DNA of 64,000 nucleotides from JBBECJ01 sp963763325 (lineage in GTDB: Bacteria > Chloroflexota > Chloroflexia > Thermomicrobiales > CFX8), in the NCBI GenBank assembly GCA_963763325.1, contig CAVXOL010000022.1, positions 186,001 through 250,000 of the forward strand, in the 5' to 3' direction. Every line of letters starts with the position of its first letter. Position 1 is the first letter of the stretch. Positions 56,659-64,000 of this stretch are shown here, piece after piece. A program made the position numbers and the translations under genes. The notes beneath the pieces were generated by a model. The model did no database searches. It saw nothing but the letters and a program-made list of their open reading frames with translations, and was not told the origin of the DNA.

Positions 56659-57534
56659 GTGAAGATCTTTGATACACATGTCCACTTTCCCTGGGGTGAG
56701 GACCGTCCGGCTGATGAAGTGATTGAGGAGTTGGTCGAGCGCGCCCAGGCGGCGGGCGTCGTCCACCTCTGCCTGCTTGGGTCGCGCTTTGGCGACTACA
56801 ACGAGCGGGTGACGCTGGCGATCGAGAAGTATCCCGAACTGTTTGTGGGCCTCTACGGGATCGACCTCGACGAAGAGGGGCCAGAGGCGGTCCACGAGGC
56901 GGCTGCGCGTGGCTTTCGCGGCCTGAAGGTGATCCTGCCGCTCAAGCGCTACGACGACCCTGGCTATTTCCCGATCTACGAGGCGGCCGAGGAGCACGGG
57001 TTCGCGGCCCTCTTCCACACCGGCGTCGTCGGCGGTGGCGCGGACTACCGTGTCCAGGACCCATTCGACCCGGAACTGATCGAGCGGGTCAAGCCGTGGG
57101 AGCAGCGCTCGCGTGGACGTGGTGTCTCGTCGGCGCACATGGAGCCAATCTACCTTGACACGATCGCGTTCACCTTCCCGGAACTGAAGGTGATCGGCGC
57201 CCATCTCGGCATCGGCTACTACGACGTGGCCGCCCACATCGCTCGCTGGCGGCGCAATGTCTTCTTCGACATCTCCGGCGGCGAGATGGTCCGCCGCCAC
57301 ATCATCGAGCGCAAGCTGATCCCGAGCGAGATCTCTCACTTCAAGCTACTCTACGGCTCCGATAACAACGACCGCTTCGAGGACGAGATCCGCGACTGGC
57401 AAACTATGTTCGACATCCTCCGACTCGACGACGAGCAGCGCGAACGGATCATGTTCGGTAACGCGGCACGCCTGTTCGGGATGATCCCAACTGCGGTGTT
57501 TCCGGCGCCGGCGGCGGAGTTGGTGGGTGAGTGA
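56659..57534 (+). CDS. amidohydrolase-family (PF04909-like) metal-dependent hydrolase
   Basis: A 291-residue TIM-barrel protein from GTG 56659 (GGGAG upstream; the frame opens at 56608). Metal ligands: IFDTHVHFPWG (HxH), LFHTGVVGGG (His on strand 5), VIGAHLGIGYYD (His on strand 6) and the terminal aspartate in LLYGSDNNDRF. The group includes decarboxylases such as ACMSD and lactone hydrolases. The substrate is unknown. Confidence 0.82.
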   Translation: MKIFDTHVHFPWGEDRPADEVIEELVERAQAAGVVHLCLLGSRFGDYNERVTLAIEKYPELFVGLYGIDLDEEGPEAVHEAAARGFRGLKVILPLKRYDDPGYFPIYEAAEEHGFAALFHTGVVGGGADYRVQDPFDPELIERVKPWEQRSRGRGVSSAHMEPIYLDTIAFTFPELKVIGAHLGIGYYDVAAHIARWRRNVFFDISGGEMVRRHIIERKLIPSEISHFKLLYGSDNNDRFEDEIRDWQTMFDILRLDDEQRERIMFGNAARLFGMIPTAVFPAPAAELVGE

Positions 57535-57600
57535 CGCGTGATGCGTGACGTGAGGAACCAGATCATATCCGCGTCACGCAACACGCGTCACGCGTCACGG
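57531..57600. repeat. GTGACGCGTGATGCGTGACG palindrome
   Basis: GTGACGCGTGATGCGTGACG on the left faces CGCGTCACGCAACACGCGTC on the right. The left arm overlaps the amidohydrolase stop codon, and proC begins just after the right arm. Confidence 0.8.
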
Positions 57601-57607
57601 AGAACAC

Positions 57608-58477
57608 ATGAACGCAACCACCGAACACCTTGACGCGCTGCGAGGCAAGCGCGTGACATTCATCGGTACTGGCGTGATGGGCGAGGCGATCATCGCTGCC
57701 CTGCTGGACGGCGGGCTGCTGGAGGCTGGCCAGATCACCGGCAGCGAGCCGTACGTCGAGCGGCGGGACGAGTTAGCGGGGCGCTACGGCGTCCGGATGG
57801 TGGCCAGCAATGCCGAGGCGGTCGAAGGCGCGGATGTCGTCATGCTGACGATCAAGCCGCAGTCGCTCAACACGATCTTCGCCGACCTGAGTGGCCATCT
57901 CGTGCCGGAGCAGGTCATCGTCTCGATCATCGCCGGAGCGACGGTCGAGCGGCTGCGGCATGGCCTCGACCACCAGCGGATCGTACGCTCGATGCCCAAC
58001 ACCCCTGCCCAGATCGGCCAGGGCGTGACGGTCTGGATGCCGACATCCGCCGTCAGCGACGAGCAGAACCTGATTGTCTCGGCGCTGCTGAGCGCGATGG
58101 GGCATGCTGTCCGGGTCGATACCGAGGACGCTGTCGATATGGCGACGGCGCTCTCCGGCACTGGCCCAGCCTACATCTTCCTCGTCATGGAGGCGTTGAT
58201 CGACGCCGGTGTCCACATGGGCTTTCCGCGCCGGATCGCCGAGGAACTCGTCTTGCAGACGATGATCGGCTCGGTTCTCTTCGCGCGCGAATCGGGCAAG
58301 CATCCCGCCGAGTTGCGCAACATGGTTACCTCACCGGGCGGGACGACGGCGGCGGCGCTCTATCAGATGGAGAAAGGCAGCCTCCGGACCGTCATCTCCC
58401 GCGCCGTCTGGGCCGCCTACCAGCGGACCGTCGAGTTGGGCCAGGACAATCCCGCGCCGGTTCCGCCGCCGGCGTGA
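57608..58477 (+). CDS. proC: pyrroline-5-carboxylate reductase
   Basis: An intact 289-residue enzyme performing the last step of proline biosynthesis. NAD(P) site VTFIGTGVMGEAIIAALLDG; VVMLTIKPQSL; RSMPNTPAQIGQGVTVW; and the signature ALSGTGPAYIFLVMEALIDAGVHMG with LRNMVTSPGGTTAAALYQME. The start at 57608 has GGAGAACAC just upstream, directly after the palindrome arm. No other proline gene is in the window. Confidence 0.95.
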   Translation: MNATTEHLDALRGKRVTFIGTGVMGEAIIAALLDGGLLEAGQITGSEPYVERRDELAGRYGVRMVASNAEAVEGADVVMLTIKPQSLNTIFADLSGHLVPEQVIVSIIAGATVERLRHGLDHQRIVRSMPNTPAQIGQGVTVWMPTSAVSDEQNLIVSALLSAMGHAVRVDTEDAVDMATALSGTGPAYIFLVMEALIDAGVHMGFPRRIAEELVLQTMIGSVLFARESGKHPAELRNMVTSPGGTTAAALYQMEKGSLRTVISRAVWAAYQRTVELGQDNPAPVPPPA

Positions 58478-58533
58478 TGCGTGTTGCGTATTTCGAACCA
58501 GAGGTGCCTCATCAATGATGCACCAGTCCCCTT

Positions 58534-58700
58534 GCCCTGTCATCCACCGCCAGAGGGCACCCGGCAGCGAAGGATCTTTCAGCGCACGAGCCGCACGTGT
58601 GTTGATCGGCAGCGCGGTGTCGTCCCTTCCGAACCGCTCCTGTCACGAATGCCAGGCGATCCTTCGCTGCCGGGTGCCCTCTGGCGGTGGATGACAGAGC
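58534..58700. repeat. 43-bp-arm inverted repeat, TGTCATCC family, copy 3
   Basis: The arm at 58534-58576 (GCCCTGTCATCCACCGCCAG and on, ending GCGAAGGATC) pairs with 58658-58700 with one mismatch. The loop contains ATCGGCAG and a terminal CCAG, as in copies 1 and 2. It fills most of the 305-base gap between proC and the PAP2 gene. Confidence 0.9.
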
Positions 58701-58782
58701 AAGGGGGTGCGGTCCCCGTTTGCCGCTCAACTCTGGCTCGAAACATGCACTGCGCCATTCCTGAGATGGAGATACCGATCGT

Positions 58783-59868
58783 ATGATCACCGCAGCTGAC
58801 ACCAAACGGGCGCGACCAGGCACCATGGAGCGCGTCTGGATCTACACCGGCGGCTGGGTGGGGCTCGGCTTCCGGATGGGGATCGTCGTCCTGGCAGCGC
58901 TTGCGGCCAGTCAGCATGTCCTTCGCGGTGACTCGCTGCTGGTGCTGCTGGCGATCGCTGTTCCGGGCGCGTTGCTGGTGCGGCCTGCGGCGATGCCGTT
59001 GGCGATCTACACAGCGGCCTGGCTGGCGTTCTCGCTGTTTCGCGCCTGGATGGACGACGTTGGAATGCCCGATCAGGGCGCGCTCTTCGCCGATGTCGAC
59101 CGGTTGCTGGCCGGTGGAGTGACACCGACCGAGCATCTGCAGGATGCGTTCTACACGCCCGGCTCAACCGGCGTACTCGATGCGTTGATGACCACCGTCC
59201 ATACGTCGTACTACGTGATGCCGCACCTGGTGGCGGTCGGCCTCTGGTGGTACGGCAGCCGGACCGGTAAGCGTTTTGCCTTCCGCACCTATCTGGCCGG
59301 TTCGATCGCGACGATGGCGCTCGGCCTGCTGCTCTACGGGCTGCTACCGACCTCGCCGCCTTGGATCGAAGCGACGGTTGACGACGAGATGCTCGTCCAC
59401 CGCATCACGCGTGCATCCAACGCCGGTGAGACCCGTGACCCCGAGCAGGTCTATACCTTCTTTACCGACCCCAACCCGATCGCAGCGATGCCCTCGTTGC
59501 ACACGGCCATTACCGTACTGATGGCCTTTGCCCTCTGGCGCGTCCGCCCGCTGCTCGGGATCGCTGGTGGGCTCTATTCCCTCGCGATGGGCTTTTCGCT
59601 GATCTACCTCGGTGAGCACTACCTGATTGACGTGCTGGCTGGGGCGCTGTTGGCGGTCGTGGTAGCAATCGTCGTCGACCGACGGCTCGCTGGTGTCGTG
59701 TCAGGACCAGACATTGAGGCAGACAGGAACAGCATGCAGAAGCATCCAGTTCTGCGCCCCGCAGACGAGCACTTCCCCTCTGACACAACAGCGAAGTTGT
59801 CTGTTCGCGCCATCTTTTCTTTTGAGAACGCTTACCGCTCATGCTATGGCACTGAATTAACGGACTGA
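58783..59868 (+). CDS. PAP2-superfamily membrane protein
   Basis: A 361-residue protein with about eight membrane segments. PAP2 motifs: AMPSLHTAITVLMAFALW and GEHYLIDVLAGALLAVVVA. The N-terminal half (helices and TVHTSYYVMPHLV) matches the inositol-phosphorylceramide-synthase-like type seen at 36378. The last 60 residues are polar and poorly conserved. Expected role: phosphatase or transferase acting on a lipid phosphate at the outer face. Confidence 0.8.
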   Translation: MITAADTKRARPGTMERVWIYTGGWVGLGFRMGIVVLAALAASQHVLRGDSLLVLLAIAVPGALLVRPAAMPLAIYTAAWLAFSLFRAWMDDVGMPDQGALFADVDRLLAGGVTPTEHLQDAFYTPGSTGVLDALMTTVHTSYYVMPHLVAVGLWWYGSRTGKRFAFRTYLAGSIATMALGLLLYGLLPTSPPWIEATVDDEMLVHRITRASNAGETRDPEQVYTFFTDPNPIAAMPSLHTAITVLMAFALWRVRPLLGIAGGLYSLAMGFSLIYLGEHYLIDVLAGALLAVVVAIVVDRRLAGVVSGPDIEADRNSMQKHPVLRPADEHFPSDTTAKLSVRAIFSFENAYRSCYGTELTD

Positions 59869-59911
59869 TCAACATGTGTGATCGCCTGCGAATCGTCTGA
59901 CGGCTCATCCC

Positions 59912-60643
59912 TCAGGGCTTGTGAGCGCGCACGAGTAGCTTGTCGCCGAGGTAGCTGTAGGGTGGGTGAAGGCGCGCGAGGCGGAGGGCACCGTTGAGGC
60001 GTGGGTTGGCACGCGCCAGGCGGCCGATGCCGGGGACCCAGAAACCATAGACTTCGCGGTCTTCCAGACCACCGAAGAGCGCGTCCATGTGCTGCGGCCA
60101 GAGGTAGTGGCGGGGTTTGCGGCCGAAGCGGACGCGCCGCCAGACCTCGCGGCCGAGCGCCCAGCCGAAGCCAGCGAATGGCGAGTTGAACTCGACCAGC
60201 AGCGTTCCGCCCGGTTTGAGGACGCGCCGCATCTCATCGACGAACGCGCCGAGGTGGGGCGTTGGAAAGAGGTGCAGCATCCGGATTGAGATGACGGCAT
60301 CGAATGTTCCGTCGGCAAACGGCAGCGTCCGGCCATTGGTACAGACGAGTGCCGGAAAGTCCAGCCCGTCGCTATCGCGCTTCTCGGCAGCGCGCTGGAG
60401 CATCTCTGGTGTGAGGTCGGCGGCGACAACGACTGAGCCCGGTGCGGCAGCCGCCAGCGGCAGCGATGCGCGGCCGGTCCCGGCGCCGACGTCGAGGATC
60501 GTCATCCCGGTTCGTGGCTGGATGAGATCGACAATGAACTGCGCCTGCAATTTAGCAAAGCTGCCTTGAAAGCGGTCGTCGTAGATCGCGGCACCTTTGC
60601 CGTACCAGCGACGATACGTATGATCGTATTGGCTTTCAGCCAT
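59912..60643 (-). CDS. class I SAM-dependent methyltransferase
   Basis: A 243-residue protein from ATG 60643 with GGAAGGG about nine bases upstream. Motif I MTILDVGAGTGRASLPLA, acidic post-I VVVAADLTPEML, motif II FDAVISIRMLHLFP and VLKPGGTLLVEF place it in the Methyltransf_11/UbiE-like group. The C-terminal region (GREVWRRVRFGRKPRHYLWP) resembles that of small-molecule or quinone methyltransferases. It is divergent from the histidine phosphatase gene. Confidence 0.85.
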   Translation of the reverse strand: MAESQYDHTYRRWYGKGAAIYDDRFQGSFAKLQAQFIVDLIQPRTGMTILDVGAGTGRASLPLAAAAPGSVVVAADLTPEMLQRAAEKRDSDGLDFPALVCTNGRTLPFADGTFDAVISIRMLHLFPTPHLGAFVDEMRRVLKPGGTLLVEFNSPFAGFGWALGREVWRRVRFGRKPRHYLWPQHMDALFGGLEDREVYGFWVPGIGRLARANPRLNGALRLARLHPPYSYLGDKLLVRAHKP

Positions 60644-60776
60644 GTTGGGACGGGACCCTTCCAAAGTAACGATCGCGTGCCACGGTCAGCGCAGCCGAGC
60701 GGTCGTGGCTGCGCGTGTGGGCATGTCGAGTCCGGAATCTATCGTACGACGAATGACAGCGCAAAGAGGTAGTCGG

Positions 60777-61400
60777 GTGCAGAAACAGGACCTACAGTCG
60801 GACGCACCGCACGCGTCAACAATCCTCTTCGTCCGGCACACCGAGGTGCACAATCCTGCCGAGGTCCTGTATGGCCGCTTGCCACGCTTTGATCTGAGCG
60901 AGACAGGCCGCGCGCATGCCGATCGAGTCGCAGCCTTCCTTGCAGCATGGCCGGTCTCGCTGGTCGTCTCCAGCCCGCTGCTGCGCGCGCGGCGGGTAGC
61001 CCGGATCATCGCTTGTCGTCATCCCGGCGTGTCAGTGCGCACCTCCGGATTGCTGAACGAGGTTGGCAGCGCCTGGCACGGCACCCCGTTTCGTGACTTT
61101 CCGCCAGCGTTCAACACCTATGACAACCGGCGTCATCCGGATGACGAGTCGATGGAGCAGATTCGCGACCGGATGCTGACGTTTGTGAGACGAACCGGGC
61201 GGCGGCACGTTGGCGAGACGATCGTTGCGGTCAGTCACGGTGATCCAATTACGATCCTGCGAGTTGCACTGCTGGACCGACCGCTGACAGTCGCCGCCCT
61301 GCGGGGTGACGATTACGCCGCGCTCGGCTCGATCACCCGCGTGACGGTCGCGCCTGATGGTCAGCCGTTGTCGATGGACGTGCTTGCTGCAGTGGATTGA
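60777..61400 (+). CDS. histidine phosphatase family protein
   Basis: About 207 residues from GTG 60777 (GAGG seven bases upstream); upstream in-frame starts exist at 60723 and 60753. Phosphatase motif TILFVRHTEVHNPAEVLYGR with the phospho-accepting histidine; a second catalytic histidine in VAVSHGDPITILRVAL; SSPLLRARRVARII and the acidic residue in GLLNEVG. It belongs to the phosphoglycerate-mutase-like branch with small-molecule phosphatases such as CobC. It lies next to folate/pterin-type genes, so a nucleotide or pterin phosphate substrate is possible. Confidence 0.85.
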   Translation: MQKQDLQSDAPHASTILFVRHTEVHNPAEVLYGRLPRFDLSETGRAHADRVAAFLAAWPVSLVVSSPLLRARRVARIIACRHPGVSVRTSGLLNEVGSAWHGTPFRDFPPAFNTYDNRRHPDDESMEQIRDRMLTFVRRTGRRHVGETIVAVSHGDPITILRVALLDRPLTVAALRGDDYAALGSITRVTVAPDGQPLSMDVLAAVD

Positions 61401-61430
61401 GTACGGGTGGAGAACGTCTCACCGGCCAGA

Positions 61431-61811
61431 CTATCTGACACCCTCCCGATAGCGCAGAATCTCGACCGCTGAGCCAGTCAGAACGGTGTCTTCGAGCCGG
61501 ACGTTCGGCTTGCTGACTTTGACGCGCACTGCCTCGACGCGTGGCTGGCCGTCGAGAACCGCACCCGCGATTCGCTCGGCGAGTGCCTCGGTCAGACTCA
61601 CCGGCTCTCCTTCTACGATGGCGCGAGCGGCGCGGTAGACTTCACTGTAGTCGACGGTTTGTGTCAGATCGTCAGTTTTGCCCGCCGCGCGTAGATCGCA
61701 GCGCAGCTCGATATCAACGATGAAGCGCTGTCCCAGTTCGCGCTCGGCCGGGAGTGTCCCGTGGTAGCCAACGAAGAGCATGCCTTCGAGCAGAATTCGG
61801 TCTTCGGTCAT
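61431..61811 (-). CDS. folB: dihydroneopterin aldolase
   Basis: A 126-residue protein from ATG 61811 (AGGAG seven bases upstream). FolB signatures: DRILLEGMLFVGYHGTLPAE (substrate-binding start), QRFIVDIELRCDL, TQTVDYSEVYR and the catalytic-lysine region VRVKVSKPNVRL. It converts dihydroneopterin to 6-hydroxymethyl-dihydropterin in folate synthesis. It faces away from the RibD-type gene, across a GGGAATCGGG repeat at 61830-61860. Confidence 0.92.
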   Translation of the reverse strand: MTEDRILLEGMLFVGYHGTLPAERELGQRFIVDIELRCDLRAAGKTDDLTQTVDYSEVYRAARAIVEGEPVSLTEALAERIAGAVLDGQPRVEAVRVKVSKPNVRLEDTVLTGSAVEILRYREGVR

Positions 61812-61829
61812 CCAGTGCTCCTTTTCGTG

Positions 61830-61861
61830 CGGGAATCGGGATTTGGGAACCGGGAATCGGA
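61830..61861. repeat. GGGAATCGGG direct repeat
   Basis: GCGGGAATCGGGATTTGGGA and on; a single arm of the family, just upstream of folB. Confidence 0.7.
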
Positions 61862-61924
61862 GATGAACGCCGACTAGCCAATGCACGGTTCGGCTCCAAG
61901 TTCCCTCACGAGAGAGTGTTGCAG

Positions 61925-62635
61925 ATGGCGGTCGGACCGATCCGTATGCTCCAACGACCAGCAGTGACGATCAGCTATGCGCAGACGCTTGACGGGCGGA
62001 TTGCAACGCGTGCCGGTAGCTCGCAATGGATCAGTGGGACGGAGTCGCTGCGGCTGACGCATCGCCTGCGCGCCAGTCATGATGCGATCGTTGTGGGTTC
62101 CGGAACGGTCATGTCCGACAACCCGAGGCTGACTGTCCGGCTGGCGGAAGGGCGCGATCCGCTGCGTGTGGTCGTTGATAGTCGCCTGCGAATCCCGCTC
62201 GACGCCAATGTCCTGATTGGTGATGCCGCAAGCGGAACCGTTCTGGCTGTGACGCGCCATGCTCCAATCGAGCGCCGTGGAGCCGTCGAGCGGCAGGGCG
62301 CGTCAGTTCTGATGGTGGAGGACGACGCATACGGACACGTTGATCTAGCGGCGATGTTAGCGGCGCTTGGCGGCCGTGGAGTCTCTTCAGTCATGGTAGA
62401 AGGTGGGGCAGGGTTGATCACCGCCTTCCTGCGCGCGCGGCTCGTGGATCGGCTGGTTGTGACGGTCGCGCCAAAGATACTGGGTCGCGGCATCGACGCC
62501 GTCGGCGACCTCGGCATCGACGATCTGGCGGATGCCGTTCAACTCACTGTAGTGACGTACGAGCGGCACGGCGACGATATCGTCATCGATGCGCGCGTCG
62601 GCAACGCGGAGGATGAGGACGACGATGGCGGCTGA
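61925..62635 (+). CDS. RibD C-terminal-type pyrimidine/pteridine reductase
   Basis: A 236-residue stand-alone RibD_C/DHFR-like reductase without the usual N-terminal deaminase domain. Motifs: RPAVTISYAQTLDGRIATRA, DAIVVGSGTVMSDNPRLTVR, PLRVVVDSRLRIP, and the NADPH-binding VMVEGGAGLITAFLRARLVD. Such enzymes reduce the ribosyl of the riboflavin precursor or a pterin ring. It overlaps the next gene by 11 bases and is followed by a PTPS-like gene, which suggests a pterin pathway. ATG 61925 was chosen; ATG 61946 is the alternative. Confidence 0.85.
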   Translation: MAVGPIRMLQRPAVTISYAQTLDGRIATRAGSSQWISGTESLRLTHRLRASHDAIVVGSGTVMSDNPRLTVRLAEGRDPLRVVVDSRLRIPLDANVLIGDAASGTVLAVTRHAPIERRGAVERQGASVLMVEDDAYGHVDLAAMLAALGGRGVSSVMVEGGAGLITAFLRARLVDRLVVTVAPKILGRGIDAVGDLGIDDLADAVQLTVVTYERHGDDIVIDARVGNAEDEDDDGG

Positions 62636-63644
62636 GCCGATCGACGCGCGGTCACTGTGGCTGGCTGGGCCGCGTCAGCCGGAGTTGCGGAGCGATCTGG
62701 TCCCACCACCGAGACCAGGCGAGGTGCGAGTTCAGGCGGTTGCGTCGGCGATCAGCCAGGGAACGGAGATGCTGGTCTATCGCGGTCAGATACCGGACGA
62801 TCTGCCGCTCGACCTGCCGACACTATCCGGATCGTTCGGATTTCCGATCAAGTATGGCTACGCACTGGCCGGCCATGTCATCGACACCGGCGCCGGCGTC
62901 AGTACGCTCGCGCCCGGCGACGCGGTCTTTGTGCTGCACCCGCATCAGTCGGTCGCGCTGGCGCCGGAAGAGCTTGCCATGCGTTTGCCAGATGGACTGG
63001 ACCCGGTCCTGGGAGTGTTTGCCGCCAACGTTGAGACGGCGCTCAACGTCGTCCACGATGCGCCGCTACGGCTTGGGGAATCGGTGGCTGTCTTCGGGCT
63101 TGGGACGGTCGGACTGCTGATCGTGCAATTGCTGAAGATGGCTGGCGCCGGTCAGGTCATCGGCATCGACCCGATTGCGCGGCGGCGGGAACTGGCGTTG
63201 ACGTTCGGCGCTGAGGCTGTCTTCTCCGCAAGTGACGATCTGCCTGAACGGATTCGGACGCTGACCGGCGGGCGCGGCGCGGATATCGCGATTGAGGTGA
63301 GCGGAGCCACGGTCGCTCTCCAGCCGGCCATCGATGCCGTTGCGGTCGAAGGGACGGTCGTCGTCGCCTCATGGTATGGAACCAAGCCGGTGTCACTCAC
63401 GCTCGGTGGCCATTTCCACCGCGGGCGAGTCCGTTTGCGCTCGTCACAGGTTGGCCGGATCGCACCCGAGCAATCGGCACGCTGGGACGTTCGACGGCGG
63501 ACGGCGACGGTCGCGAGCCTGCTGCCCTGCCTGCGCCTGGCCGAGCTGATTTCCCACCGCATCCCCTTGGACGATGCCGCTGCCGCCTACCGGCTGATCG
63601 ACGAGCATCCGGAAGATGTCGTCCAGGTTGTGCTTGAGTATTGA
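62625..63644 (+). CDS. zinc-type medium-chain dehydrogenase (MDR)
   Basis: A 339-residue MDR protein from ATG 62625 with GAGG six bases upstream, overlapping the reductase stop. GroES-like N-terminal domain with GYALAGHVIDTGAGVSTL; Rossmann motif VAVFGLGTVGLLIVQLLKMA; acidic strand end GIDPIARR; ADIAIEVSGAT. The usual zinc-binding cysteines and the structural cysteine cluster are not visible, so it may be zinc-free. Its substrate is unknown but probably belongs to the pathway of its neighbours. Confidence 0.85.
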   Translation: MAAEPIDARSLWLAGPRQPELRSDLVPPPRPGEVRVQAVASAISQGTEMLVYRGQIPDDLPLDLPTLSGSFGFPIKYGYALAGHVIDTGAGVSTLAPGDAVFVLHPHQSVALAPEELAMRLPDGLDPVLGVFAANVETALNVVHDAPLRLGESVAVFGLGTVGLLIVQLLKMAGAGQVIGIDPIARRRELALTFGAEAVFSASDDLPERIRTLTGGRGADIAIEVSGATVALQPAIDAVAVEGTVVVASWYGTKPVSLTLGGHFHRGRVRLRSSQVGRIAPEQSARWDVRRRTATVASLLPCLRLAELISHRIPLDDAAAAYRLIDEHPEDVVQVVLEY

Positions 63645-63679
63645 AGTCACGTATCCCACATCTCGTCAGGAGGATAATC

Positions 63680-64000
63680 ATGTTTGAAATCGGTGTCGCA
63701 GCGCAGTTCGAGGCGGCCCACCGGCTGGTGGGTGATTTCGGCCCGGCGGTTCGGATGCATGGGCATACGTACCGGCTGGAGGTAGCGGTTCGAGGTGAGC
63801 GGCTGGCCGAGGACAACACACTCTACGACATCGGGAAGCTGCGCGAAGCCGTTGACACGCTCGCGAGTGAATTGCATTACCGCGATCTTAATGAGGTCTC
63901 CGGGCTGGAATCGGTCAACACGACAGCCGAGGCGGTCGCGAGCTTCATCTGGGAGCGGCTCGCCCCTGATCTGGCTGAGGCGGGGTTGGCGACGCTAACG
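63680..64000 (+). CDS. 6-pyruvoyl-tetrahydropterin synthase / QueD-family protein, 3' end outside window
   Basis: The first 107 residues, ATG behind AGGAGG. Zinc-binding histidines are in QFEAAHRL and MHGHTYRLEV, and the metal/substrate aspartate equivalent in YDIGKLREAVD. The catalytic cysteine that normally precedes HGH is absent (GPAVRMHGH), and the LDH segment that supplies the Asp-His pair reads ELHYRDLNEV. It is therefore an atypical member that cannot use the standard PTPS/QueD mechanism. It shares the plus-strand cluster with the RibD-type reductase and the MDR gene. Confidence 0.85.
   Translation, partial: MFEIGVAAQFEAAHRLVGDFGPAVRMHGHTYRLEVAVRGERLAEDNTLYDIGKLREAVDTLASELHYRDLNEVSGLESVNTTAEAVASFIWERLAPDLAEAGLATLT

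Overview
The window is GC-rich (roughly 60-65% by eye) bacterial chromosome. Its gene content points to Chloroflexota, probably a Thermomicrobia/Sphaerobacter-like lineage. The indicators are a LysW carrier-protein pathway linked to argG/argH, secreted subtilases ending in a 'FERRCLTYTP ... GNVGLHYY.WRY' module of a kind I associate with Chloroflexota, and many GTG/TTG starts behind strong GGAGG sites. This assignment is inference, because there is no rRNA or marker gene in the window. About 20 single-base frameshifts interrupt otherwise well-conserved housekeeping genes (gltX, argG, argH, lysJ, lysZ, lysK, mrp), so residual sequencing indels are the most likely cause and pseudogene calls should be cautious.

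Layout. 1-8.9 kb: a Tat-exported protein (cut by the window edge), a broken aminoglycoside-phosphotransferase-like gene, a GNAT acetyltransferase, a lone HyuB-type hydantoinase subunit, a phosphoesterase, hisIE with an overlapping HAD phosphatase, an MshC-like cysteine ligase and a LOG-family protein. 9-17 kb: three consecutive secreted S8 proteases sharing one C-terminal module. 17-29.3 kb: the LysW system on the minus strand in the order argG-argH-lysW-(lysX-like pseudoenzyme)-lysK-argX/lysX-lysY-lysZ-lysJ, with a second, canonical lysX on the plus strand behind a T-box riboswitch. 29.5-43.7 kb: an RNHCP protein, an S9 peptidase, membrane proteins, a dynamin-like GTPase behind two CRP-like sites, a nucleotidyltransferase, a PAP2 protein, a YfhO-like protein, Mrp, a membrane-anchored glycosidase and a DUF433/PIN-like toxin-antitoxin pair. 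43.7-53.1 kb: a GAF-GGDEF cyclase, SOS-boxed dinB, a zinc-ribbon peptide and sigma-like gene, a DadA-like oxidase, an arylsulfotransferase-like protein and gltX. 53.1-64 kb: small hypotheticals, two paralogous epimerases, an amidohydrolase, proC, a second PAP2 protein, a methyltransferase, a histidine phosphatase, folB and a pterin/flavin-type cluster (RibD reductase, Zn-dehydrogenase, atypical PTPS) running off the end.

How the genes work together. The central block encodes a carrier-protein route in which LysW is charged with glutamate or alpha-aminoadipate, phosphorylated (LysZ), reduced (LysY), transaminated (LysJ) and released (LysK) as ornithine or lysine. ArgG and ArgH then finish arginine. 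The two ligases appear to be regulated separately: the argG operon has a strong promoter and a 360-base leader holding an Arg-rich leader-peptide candidate, and the solo lysX has a T-box with a possible Lys specifier. A third ligase paralogue in the operon has lost its ATP-grasp catalytic residues.

The second striking feature is the intergenic DNA. Almost every gap holds a long, often perfect, inverted repeat from one of at least six unrelated sequence families. Some lie inside genes in frame (hyuB), and some supply the stop codon, start region or ribosome-binding site of the neighbouring gene. No tRNA, rRNA, CRISPR array, transposase or integrase was seen.
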